Of a stretch of DNA of 64,000 nucleotides, positions 25,902 to 35,600 are shown in pieces; position 1 is the stretch's first letter; each line of letters starts with the position of its first letter. The stretch is from Opitutaceae bacterium (GTDB taxonomy: Bacteria > Verrucomicrobiota > Verrucomicrobiia > Opitutales > Opitutaceae): assembly GCA_016794625.1 (NCBI GenBank), contig JAEUGY010000060.1, positions 1 to 64,000 on the forward strand, given 5' to 3'. A model generated the notes under the pieces. That model had not been told where the DNA came from. It saw only the letters and a list, made by a program, of their open reading frames with translations, and made no database searches. The position numbers and the translations under genes are program-made.

Positions 25902-26963
25902 ATGAGCCCTTCTCCCACGCCGGCCACCGGAGCGCCCGGCGATCGCGCTTCCGCCGCGACGCGGCGCGTGGCGGTGGCCCTCACCGCCCGGGAAATCGGG
26001 CTCTTCTTCGGTGCGGAGGACGCCCGTTCCACTCTGCTGACGGAGAGTCCCCACCTCGAGTGCGTCAACGTATCCGCCGCATCGTGGCAGGCGGCCCTCG
26101 AACGCGCCGCGCCGCGGATCCTGGTCACCGGCTGGAAGACGCCACCGCTGCCCGAACGGTGGCTGATGGACGAGGCGTGCCCGCTTCGCTATGTCTGTCA
26201 TCTGACGGGCTCGGTGCGCAGCTTGGTTCCGCGTCTCTTTCTCGAACGCGGCGGGATGGTGTCGAATTGGGGCGAGCGGGTGAGCGCCCAGGTGGCCGAG
26301 CACGCCTTGCTGCTTGCCCTGGCCGGCCTGCGCAATCTGGCGGGTTGGAGACCCTTCATCCACCGACCGCCGGAGGAGCGCCGGATTGAGGAACTGGCGA
26401 CCAAGACGCTCTTTGGTCGCCGCGTGGCCATCCATGGCTTCGGCAGTGTCGCCCGCGCCCTTGTCCTGCTGCTGCGGCCCTTTGGGGTGATCCTCCATGG
26501 CTATTCGGCCGGCGTGCCGGATGCGTTGCTGCGCGAGGCGGGCCTCCACCCGTGCGCGTCGGTCGAGGAACTCTTTGGCTTGGGCGAAGTGGTGTTCGAA
26601 TGCGAGTCGCTCACACCGGCTTCGGCCGGCTCGGTCTCGGCGCGGGCCATTGCGGCGATCCCCCCGGGCGCCGTCTTTGTCAATGTGGGGCGGGGCGGCC
26701 TGGTGGATCAGGAGGCCTTGGTCGCGGCGGCCAGACAGGGACGCATCCGTCTCGCCCTCGACGTTGCGGCGGACGAGCCGCTCACCCCGGATTCAGCGCT
26801 GTGTGCTCTGCCGGACGCCCTGCTCTCGCCCCATATTGGGGGGCCCACCGTCGATCGCTACGGGGACTGCGGGGCGCTGGCGCTCGCGAATGTCGAGCGC
26901 TTCCTGCGCGGCGAACCACCGGAGGCCTTGCTCTCGCTGGCCGCTTATGACCGTGCCACCTGA
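25902..26963 (+). CDS. D-2-hydroxyacid dehydrogenase, NAD-binding
   Basis: 353 residues from ATG 25902; an in-frame GTG 15 bases upstream is possible. The NAD-binding fold is visible as VAIHGFGSVARALVLLL. The catalytic Arg lies in FVNVGRGGLVDQEAL, the Glu in VAADEPLTPDSAL and the His in SPHIGG, so the family Arg-Glu-His set is complete. The enzyme reversibly reduces a 2-keto acid to a D-2-hydroxyacid. In this locus the substrate may come from uronate or sugar-acid breakdown (inference). It lies between the DUF2264 and transporter genes on the same strand, 63 bases after the former. Confidence 0.9.
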   Translation: MSPSPTPATGAPGDRASAATRRVAVALTAREIGLFFGAEDARSTLLTESPHLECVNVSAASWQAALERAAPRILVTGWKTPPLPERWLMDEACPLRYVCHLTGSVRSLVPRLFLERGGMVSNWGERVSAQVAEHALLLALAGLRNLAGWRPFIHRPPEERRIEELATKTLFGRRVAIHGFGSVARALVLLLRPFGVILHGYSAGVPDALLREAGLHPCASVEELFGLGEVVFECESLTPASAGSVSARAIAAIPPGAVFVNVGRGGLVDQEALVAAARQGRIRLALDVAADEPLTPDSALCALPDALLSPHIGGPTVDRYGDCGALALANVERFLRGEPPEALLSLAAYDRAT

Positions 26964-27047
26964 ACTCCTTCGCCGAAGCGCGTCGCTGGTGATGCCCGGG
27001 ATCGGCGGTACGGACTTTGCTGGCGTGACACGCGCAACGGGACGAAC

Positions 27048-28397
27048 GTGGACCGGAGCCACTGCGTGAAGTCTTCCTTGCGCCGAACCTGGACCGTCGG
27101 GACCCTGACCTATACCTCGGGAGGCCTCGCCGTCCTGGTGGGCTGGCTGCTCTGGGGTGACTTTGCGTGGTGGATGCGCGAACGGTCGGCGATGCCCATG
27201 GTGCAGGTGTTGCTGCGGAAGTTCGAGGCGAGCGACCTTCTGACGGGCGTCTTCCTCATCACCCTGCCAAGCGTCACGTCCCTTATCATCGGTCCCATCG
27301 TCAGCTATTGGAGCGACCGCCATCGCGGCCCGAGGGGGCGGCGCATCCCCTTCCTGCTCGCGACCACCCCGATTGTGACGTTGGCGATGGTCCTGCTTGG
27401 GCTGAGCGCGGAGGTGGGCGCCGCGTTGCACCGCTGGATCGGGGGCGGACCTGATACGCAGCGCGTGTCCATCCTCGTGGTGATTGGGCTGGGCTGGACC
27501 CTGTTTGAGATGGGTGCCCTGACCGCAAACGCCGTGTTTGGAGCGCTCATCAACGACGTCGTGCCGCGCGAGCTCATCGGAAGGTTCTTTGGTGTGTTTC
27601 GTGCGGTCAGTCTGGCGACCGGAGTGTTTTTCAACTCCGCGATCATCGGTCACGCCGAGGTGCACTACCGTGAGATCTTCATCGGCATCGGGGTGCTCTA
27701 TGCGGCTGGACTGGTGTTGATGTGCCTGAAGGTGAAGGAAGGCGAGTACCCGCCGCCCGCGCCGAGGGAGGCCGGCTCACGGCACGTGCTGCTCGCCGCG
27801 GTTCGATCGTACCTGCGCGTCGCTTTCAGCCGAGCGTATTACGTCTGGGGCATGGCTTTCTTTGCCCTGGGAAACCTCGCGTTCGTGCCAGTGAACACCT
27901 ACATGCTCGCCGCGGCGCGGAGTTTCGGACTGAGCATGGAAGCCTATGGGCGGGTGTTTGTGGTGATGTTCTCCTGCTCGTTTGTGCTGGCGTATCCCCT
28001 CGGCTGGCTGGCGGACCGGTTTCATCCACTGAGAGTCGGGGGCGTCGCCATCGCTGCCTATGGGGCGGCCGGGCTGGCCTCCTTTGTGCTGGTGAAGGAC
28101 GCGCCTGGATTCGCCGCGGCGCTGCTCGCCCACGGCGTGCTCTCGGGGTGCTTTTTCACCGGGACGGCGGCGGTCTGCCAGGTCCTGTTTCCCAAGCTCA
28201 ATTTCGCCCAGTTTGCCGCCGCCGCCGGCATGGCCAACTCGATCTTGCAGATCCTGCTCGGCCCGGTGCTCGGCTGGTTTCTGGACCTGACGGGCAACGA
28301 CTATCGCTACGCCTTTCTGGCGGGAAGTGTCATCGCCGGGATGACACTGACGACGGGGGTCGTGCTGCTGCGTGCACGCCCTCCGGTGGAGGCTTGA
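27048..28397 (+). CDS. MFS sugar-type transporter
   Basis: About 449 residues. Translation starts at GTG 27048 or GTG 27066; no ATG fits the first helix. Around twelve hydrophobic helices are visible. The loop between helices 2 and 3, SYWSDRHRGPRGRRIPFLL, matches the glycoside-pentoside-hexuronide/SLC45-like transporters. The second half begins after a cytoplasmic segment (EGEYPPPAPREAG). It probably moves the sugar released outside the cytoplasm across the inner membrane, completing the uptake path with TonB receptor 3. The last operon genes are 84 bases apart. Confidence 0.88.
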   Translation: MDRSHCVKSSLRRTWTVGTLTYTSGGLAVLVGWLLWGDFAWWMRERSAMPMVQVLLRKFEASDLLTGVFLITLPSVTSLIIGPIVSYWSDRHRGPRGRRIPFLLATTPIVTLAMVLLGLSAEVGAALHRWIGGGPDTQRVSILVVIGLGWTLFEMGALTANAVFGALINDVVPRELIGRFFGVFRAVSLATGVFFNSAIIGHAEVHYREIFIGIGVLYAAGLVLMCLKVKEGEYPPPAPREAGSRHVLLAAVRSYLRVAFSRAYYVWGMAFFALGNLAFVPVNTYMLAAARSFGLSMEAYGRVFVVMFSCSFVLAYPLGWLADRFHPLRVGGVAIAAYGAAGLASFVLVKDAPGFAAALLAHGVLSGCFFTGTAAVCQVLFPKLNFAQFAAAAGMANSILQILLGPVLGWFLDLTGNDYRYAFLAGSVIAGMTLTTGVVLLRARPPVEA

Positions 28398-28458
28398 GGG
28401 TGCCCGGACGGCGGGACCAGGATTTTGACAATCGCGGGAACTCGCATGCACTCCCGGT

Positions 28459-29556
28459 ATGCAAGACCACCACCCTGCCACGAATCGGGCGCCGGAGGCG
28501 ACCCGGCCCGGACGCTTTGAACTCGGGATCGACAGTTTCGTCGAGACGAGTTTCGACCCGGTCAAGCGGGCGAAACTGAGCGAGGCGCAGCGGATCAAGG
28601 ACCTGCTGGAGGAGGTCGAGCTGGCGGACCAGGTCGGGCTGGATGCCTTTGGCATCGGTGAGCATCATCGACGTGAGTACGTCTCTTCGGCCCCGGCGGT
28701 GATCCTCGCCGCGGCGGCCGCCCGGACACGCAACATCCGGCTGACCAGCGCGGTGACCGTGCTCAGCTCCGACGACCCGGTGCGCGTGTTTCAAGACTTT
28801 GCCACGCTCGATCTCATTTCCGGCGGTCGGGCGGAAATCATCGTCGGCCGGGGCTCCTTCATCGAGTCATTTCCACTCTTTGGATACGACTTGAAGGACT
28901 ATGGCAGCCTGTTTGAGGAAAAACTGGACCTCTTGCTCAAGATCCGGGAGGGAACCGAAGTGCAATGGGAGGGGCGCCATCGCGCTCCGCTCGACGGCCA
29001 GGGCGTGTACCCGCGTCCGCTGCAGAACCCGCTGCCGGTCCGGATCGGCGTCGGGGGAACGCCGCAGTCCGTGGTCCGGGCGGCCAATCATGGCCTGCCG
29101 CTGGTGCTGGCCATCATCGGGGGCGAGCCGCACCGGTTCCGCCCGCTGCTCGACCTTTATCGCGAGGCGGGTCAGCGGGCCGGACACGCCCCGGCGAAGC
29201 TGACCGCCGGCATTCATGTGATTGGATTTGTCGGTGACACCACCGCTGGAGCTGCCGATCTATTCTATCCTTCCTACAAGGACGCGTTTGACGTCATTGG
29301 GCAGGAGCGCGGCTGGGGACCCACCACCCGCGCGCACTACGATGCGAGCCGCAGCCCTCTGGGTGCGCTGGTCGTGGGCGGGCCGGAGGAGGTGGCCGAG
29401 AAGATCCTTCATATCAACCAGACGCTGGGCGGCATCTCGCGGCTGAGCATCCTGCTCAATGGTGGTTCCGTGCCGCACCGCGACGTCATGCGGGCGATCG
29501 AACTGCTAGGCACCCGGGTGGCGCCGCTGGTGCGGAAGGAGATCGGAGGGACCTGA
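28459..29556 (+). CDS. LLM-class flavin-dependent oxidoreductase 1
   Basis: 365 residues, with the bacterial-luciferase-like TIM barrel: FELGIDSFVET, DAFGIGEHHRREYV, TSAVTVLSSDDPVRVFQDFATLDLISGGR and AEIIVGRGSFIESFPLFGYDL are all family positions. PLPVRIGVGGTPQSVVRAA and LGALVVGGPEEVAEKILH follow. The family oxidises varied small substrates with reduced flavin; the substrate here is unknown. It may belong to the carbohydrate operon (61 bases after the transporter) or be separate. A hairpin lies nine bases past its stop. Confidence 0.9.
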   Translation: MQDHHPATNRAPEATRPGRFELGIDSFVETSFDPVKRAKLSEAQRIKDLLEEVELADQVGLDAFGIGEHHRREYVSSAPAVILAAAAARTRNIRLTSAVTVLSSDDPVRVFQDFATLDLISGGRAEIIVGRGSFIESFPLFGYDLKDYGSLFEEKLDLLLKIREGTEVQWEGRHRAPLDGQGVYPRPLQNPLPVRIGVGGTPQSVVRAANHGLPLVLAIIGGEPHRFRPLLDLYREAGQRAGHAPAKLTAGIHVIGFVGDTTAGAADLFYPSYKDAFDVIGQERGWGPTTRAHYDASRSPLGALVVGGPEEVAEKILHINQTLGGISRLSILLNGGSVPHRDVMRAIELLGTRVAPLVRKEIGGT

Positions 29557-29564
29557 CGCTCCTG

Positions 29565-29589
29565 CCAGCCGGGGTTGAACCACGGCTGG
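29565..29589 (+). terminator. Hairpin between convergent genes
   Basis: CCAGCC and GGCTGG arms enclose a partly paired loop, directly after the flavin oxidoreductase gene. There is no T run, so it is a weak terminator candidate at best. Confidence 0.35.
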
Positions 29590-29595
29590 ACAGGG

Positions 29596-29644
29596 AGGCG
29601 GGACTCGGTGGTCCCGTCGCGGCCTCGGCGAGGCCACCTCCAAC
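29596..29644 (+). repeat. Dispersed double-hairpin repeat, copy c
   Basis: Same element as 79-125 and, in the opposite orientation, 14175-14226: AGGCGGGAC, a small hairpin, TCCCGTCGCG, GCCTCGGCGAGGC and CACCTCCAAC. It lies in the convergent gap and could add termination for the long minus-strand operon. Confidence 0.8.
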
Positions 29645-29653
29645 TGCGCTGCG

Positions 29654-32600
29654 TCAGAGCGAGGTGACGCGGGTTGGCGACGGGCTGCCGGATTCGAGGG
29701 CACGCCGGGCGTTCGCGGCTTCGGTGCGGAGGGTAGTGAAGCGGGCGGCGAGCTCCTCGCGGCCGGCCCGGCGGGCGAGGGTCTCCAATTCCTGGAGCAA
29801 GAGGTCATTCCGGGTGTGGGCCAGCGCCGCTTCCCCGAATGTGATCGCCGCCTCGGGATTCGTGGATGTCGCCAGGTGCCGGCAGACGCCGGCCAACAGG
29901 CGGGGGTCGACGAGTTGCTGGTCCGCGAGGGCGGTGATTCGCGAGGCGTCGAAGGGTGCGCCCAGTTCGAGACCCACCGCGAGGACGAGTGTGGCGGTCG
30001 TGGACGACACGCGACGCTGATCCAAAAGCCGCTGCGCCGCGGCGAAGGCCGTCGTGGCCTCCGCGAGGCCAGCCTGCCGGAGCCGCAATGCGAGCAGTGC
30101 GAGCGATTGCAGGCCGAGATCGGCATCCACCGCATCCTGTTGAATCCAATCGGGGAGTACGGCGGCCGACTGAACCAACCAGGCGCGGGCGGAAGGCCAG
30201 GCGTCCGCGCTGGTCGGAAAAAGATCCTTGAGGTGAAGCAGATTGCCCCGGTCCAGCCCCGGACTCTCTCCGTAGAAGGAGACGTTGGCGGACGCCAGAC
30301 CCAACCCTCGCAGGTAGCGATCGACGGAGGGTTCCTGTCCGTACATCGAAGCGGTGGGAGAGCGCATCACGTCAGGCCCCCGGTACAAGGCTCCGCGCAA
30401 GTCGGCCAGGGCTGCCTCGACCGTTCCCAGACGACTGCGCAGTCGGGTCACGCGGAAACGGTCCTCCCGTCGCACACCCGTCTCGGGCAGCGTCAACGGC
30501 AGCGCCTTGAGTCGCGCGGGCATCGCACCCGTCGCCAGGGAGCGGTCCAGCATAGCGAGCAGGAATTGACGGTGCCACACGTCCAGCGCGGGCTGACCGT
30601 AGGGCCGGCTGATTTCGGCAAAGCGGTCGATCAGCCGCGCGAACGCCTCCGGGGGCAGGTGACGCTGCGCGTCGACGTACAGTCCCGTGACACTGGTGAG
30701 CGGGATGCGGGTGCTGCGGGAGAAGCGGACGCTTGAGGTGGCGAGGCTGGAGACGGCGGACACGCTGTAGAGTCCGATGGCGTCATCGGCGCGGCCGGCG
30801 CGGGCGAACACCCGGGCCAGCTGGATGCGCTGGTACTCGCTCGGAGGCCCGGCCTCCCGGTAGGCCCTCTCGGCGAGTGCGGCCACTTCCGCGGTCGTCG
30901 GTGCGGGGTCGCGCTCCAGAAGCTCCATCCACAGAATCAGGTCCTTGCGCCCGGCGGTCCGGCCGGCGACCGCGGCGGTCAGCCGGGCGAGTTCGCCGGG
31001 GAGGCGTCCGTTGGCCACATAGGCGTCGGCCAGGAGGCCATAGAAGGAGATCTGGTCCTCCGCATCAACGGCGGACGGGTCGAGGGTGCGGACGAGGGCC
31101 TCGAAGTCCGGGAGCGTGGCGGCGACCTGAGTGGCCCGGGCGACGATCCGGTCGGTGGTCGCGGGTGTTTCCACGGTCGCGCCGGTCACGGCCAGCGGGA
31201 CCAGCCAGGGGACTCCGGAACCGAAGGTTGAAGACGACGATGTGCCGGTGGGTGCGGGCGGCAGCACCTCGCGCGTGGCCGCGAGATCCAGCAGGGAGGC
31301 GAAGTCGACCACCGGGGTACCGCCTTGCGCCAGCTGGAACATGGCAACTTGAGGGGCGCTCGACGCCGGCAGCATCTGGAACAGACCACGCAGCGCGGAG
31401 CGCAGGGCGCGATCCTCCGTCGATGTGGCGAGCTGCCGGCCCAGCTTTCCGATCTGAGGAAACCGGGAAAGCGTGTAGTTTAAAAACCCTGACGCGACCA
31501 GAATGGAAGGAACCGACCTCGGCCGCCCGCCGAGGACGTCGAGGGCGTTTTGCGGGTGGTCCAGCGTGCGCCAGAGCTCGGCGAGCCGCTGGCGGTGACG
31601 CTCGGTGTCGCCGCCGGCGGCGACCAGGGCTTCGAGGACCTGGCGCTCGCGGTCCGGCCGGCCGGTCTGGACGTAGAGCGGCAGGACGGTTTCAAGCGCC
31701 AGTCGGTGGCCGGGTTGCTCCCGGATGATCCGCTCCAGCCAGGGCAGCGCGTCGCGGCGGTCCCCGGAGGGATCGTTCTGGTACACGGTGAGGGTCGTCC
31801 AGAAAAGGGCCGGAGTCAGGCCGGACTCCCTCGCGCGGGCTTCCAGCGCGGCGAGCAGCCCGGGTTTGAGCCGAGGGTAGATCTGACCGTTCAGCGAGAA
31901 CAGGTATTGAACCACTCGGTACGGCATGGCCGAGGCCGGCAGACCGGGCTCGGTCTGGGAGAACTCCCGCAACGCGCCGTCGATGATGTCGGTGATGGCG
32001 GAGGCACCAGCGCCGGATGCGGGCACGAGGGCCCGCTTGAACGTGCCTGCTTTGAAGGACTCCGGGAAGGACTCGGCGAGCTGACGGTCCCAGGCTTCGA
32101 TGCGAGCCAGGTTGTCCGCGGCGACGGGCTGGGTGGGTGGGCCGGCCAGACTGAGCGAGCTGACGAAGGAGCGCAGACCGAACGGCAACTTGCCGACGGT
32201 TTGGAGACGTTCGGCCATGGCGCCCGTCACGCGACGGAACGCGTCCTCGTCGAGTGGCTGGGCGAGCACCGACCGCAGGGCGAAGAGTGCGGTTCCGAGA
32301 TAGGCGGTATTGGAGTTTGCCTGCAGGTACCGGGTGAACAGGGTGACCCGCTCGTTCCCGGGCAGGGTGGTCATGGCGTAGTCGAGGTCGATGCTCCCGA
32401 GCTGACGCGTGTCGATCGCGGCCAGGGTCGTGGCAAGCGTTTGCGGTGTGAAGAGCTTCCGACCGGCGGCCTCCTCGAAGGCGAAGAGGCTCGATTTGGG
32501 AGGTCCGCCGCGGAACGGATCGAAGTTGACGCGCGAGGAGAGCAATTCCCGGGCGAGGTCCGGCCGTGCGTCGATCTGAGTGAAGATCGCGCGGCACAGC

Positions 32601-35600
32601 TCGGAGTACTTTTCCGGGCTGAGGCGTCCCTGTGCGTGCTGGATGGCGGCTGGAATCTGCAATCCGCCCGCTGCCGTGCCCATACGTACCGCCCCGGCGG
32701 GCATGGCCATGACCATGGTGCTTCCACCGATCGAGATCGCGCGCACTCCATCGGCGTTCGGAGGCGGGGCGGATGTCCGGCGGGGAGAGATCCATTCCTG
32801 GTAGACCGCGTAGGCCTGGTCGGGATCACCGGCGGCGAGCGCGGCCTCGGCCGCGACGGCGAAAACTCGCTCCGAAAGGGCCTTCCTCGCCGCGGCGCGC
32901 AGATCGATCAGCGGAGTCAGGTCGGTTTGGACGCGGATGCGGGCCGCCTGCTCGGAGGCGATCTTTGGAAGCACGCCCTCGCTGCTGCGGATACGTTCGG
33001 CGGAGTCGCGCAGGCCCCAGGCCAGGCGCTGGCCGATCAATTCCGAGACCAGGCGCGGATCGCTGCCGAAGTGACGCAGCAAACGGGCGTCGATCCGGTC
33101 CGCCAGATCGATGCGACCCGTATGCAGGGCGGTCAGCCGGATCAAGCGGGAGAGCAGGCCCAGCCGGGGATGACTGGCGAGGGAGCGGCTGGTTTGCTGC
33201 TCGCTTCGTTTTGCCACCTCCTGCAGCGCCTGATCGAACGCGGTATCGAGCGAGCCGAGCGCAGCCGACGCATCGGAAGGCAGCGTGAAGAGCAGTCCCA
33301 TCTGCAGACCCCAGTAGTGACGCTTGTACTGGTAGGTGAAGTTGTCGTCGGCCTGACCAGGACGGCGACGGTCCTGGATGACGCTTGCCTCGACCGGCTG
33401 CTGCTGGGCGAGTTTGAGCAGGGCGCGCAGGTAAAGATCGTGGGCGAGAGCAATTGCACCATCGCGACTGCGGATGGCGGCGAGCTTGGACATGACGCCG
33501 ACGTTGTCGGCATCGCTGGTCAAGGCGCGCTCGTACAGCACCGTGGCCTCCGGACCGTAGCCTGCGGACTCAAAGCCGTCGGCCGATTCCTCGACCAGCG
33601 AGGGCCGATCCGTCCGGTCGATGGCCAGGTTGAACGCGGCCAGCGCTTCGTCCGGATTCTGCATGCGCAGAAACGCGCGTCCGACATTCAGGTAGACGTC
33701 CGGGGGCATTTCTTCGCCGAGTGCGATGAGTCGACGGCTAAACGAGAGGTTGCGGCGAAAATCGGGGGCGACCGGCTCGTTGCCCATCATCGGACCGGAC
33801 TTGTCCTCGGTGGCGGAGATGAGCTCGCGCAGCACGGTGGACCGGCGCGGTCCGGCGTCGATGAGGGAGTTTTCGAGGGACGACAGGTAACGCCGCGTAT
33901 CCTTGGCCTCCTCGGCCAATTCGGCGGACAGATCGTAGAGGTAGAACTTGTCGTCGTGCCGGGTCAGGCGCTCGATGACCCGGCGGTGGGCCCAGCGCAG
34001 CGCAGGGGATTCGGCGCCGGGCTTGAGATTGAGGATACCGTCGATGGCGACGATGAAACCGTCGTCTCCCGGTGCGACTTCGGCGAAGTACTGGAGCATG
34101 GCCACCCCCTCGTCGAGACGCCGGTCCTGTTTCAGCAGATCGGCCAGCAGGAGGTAGTTGTCGCTACTCCCCGGGTTGCGGGCGAGGGCGCGACGGTAGG
34201 AATCGATGGCTTTGTCGCGGAGCCCGGCGATCACGAGGACCCCGGCCTCGAACTCATCGCCGGCCGCGGCGCTGACCTGGCGAAGCTCGCCGAGCCGGCG
34301 CTGGAGGACGTCGGCATCGGGGCGGCCGCCCCGGTCGAGCTGGTTGAGGATGAGCGACTGGAGGTGATCGGTGCGATTGTCGGGGTCGAGTTCCAGCAGT
34401 TTTTCGGTGACCTGGACGAACGGCCCGTGACGATTGAGCGCCTGATAGACGCGGGCTTGTTCCCGGAGGCTGGCAATGGCGGCGGCGGGGTTGGACTCCT
34501 GGCGACCATAGTATTCCTGGATGACCTCGATGGCGGACGCGGTGTCGGAGGCGTCGGTGTAGATGCGGATCAGCAGGGAACTGTCCCTGGCCCGGGCTTC
34601 ACCGCGGGCGAGTCGCTGTTCCAGTTCGACGGCGATGTCGCCCAGGGTGGCGGTCTCCGCGGCGAGTTGCAGCAGGCGGTCCTCGACCATGCGCCGCCGG
34701 GAGTCGGGCAGAGTGCCCTCCCAGAGCTTGCGCCAGAGGGCGATGGCTTTTTCGCGTTGTCCCGTGCTGTCGTACAGCCAGGCCAGCCGCATGGATTCGT
34801 CCACGCCGAGCCCGCCTTCGCGCGTATCCAATCCCTCCCAGATCCGCACGGCCTCCTTCGGATTCTTGATGCGTTCGTAGGCGTCGGCCACCGCGACACG
34901 CCCCGGGTCGGTGGCGGGCAGGCGGTCGGCGATTTCGCGCAGGAGACCCTCGGCCACGGCGGAGTTGCCGCGTTTCACGTGGTGTTCGAAGCGATACCAG
35001 CTGACGTCGATGCCGCGGTCCGGATGCAAGTCCAGGCACTTGTCGGCGGCGGCGAGCGCGAGGGCGTCGAATCCAAAACGATCCATGGTGCGACCGGCCT
35101 CGAGCAGCGTGTTGAGGTCGCGGTTCCGGTCGATGAATTCCTTCCACACGAGGGCGGCTTCGTCGCGACGTCCCTGTTCGAGCAGATGCTCGCTCAGGCT
35201 GCGCGGCCAGGTGATCTCCGACGGTTCGCGGGCGATGAGGGAGCGGAACTCGGCCACCATGGCGTCGTAACGCCCGGCCTCGCCGTAGAGCCGGAGCAGC
35301 CGCCGCTGCGACTCGGGGGTGATGCCCTGCTGGCGGTCGCCCTCGATCAGGGCGATGGCCTCGTTGAAGCGGCCGAGACGACGCAGCACGTCGACCCGCA
35401 CGGCGGCGGCGTCCGGACCGAGCCGGGGCTGGCTGGCGAAACGGGTGAGCAGACGCTCCCAGGAGGCGTCGAGTTCGTGGGCCTCGACCAGCACGCTCAG
35501 GCTGTAACGGATGTCTCGTGACAGCGTGGCGCCGAGCACGGCCTGCCAGGCCTGATCCTGGGCCTTGACGGCCTGTCCCGCCTGCAGCGCCCACTGGGCG

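Noticed and set aside
31550..35521. A 1323-residue open frame on the plus strand opposite the giant TPR gene
   Set aside because: It mirrors the opposite-strand gene, has no signal or domain, and is typical of high-GC antisense frames without stops. The minus frame has a signal peptide and TPR repeats.
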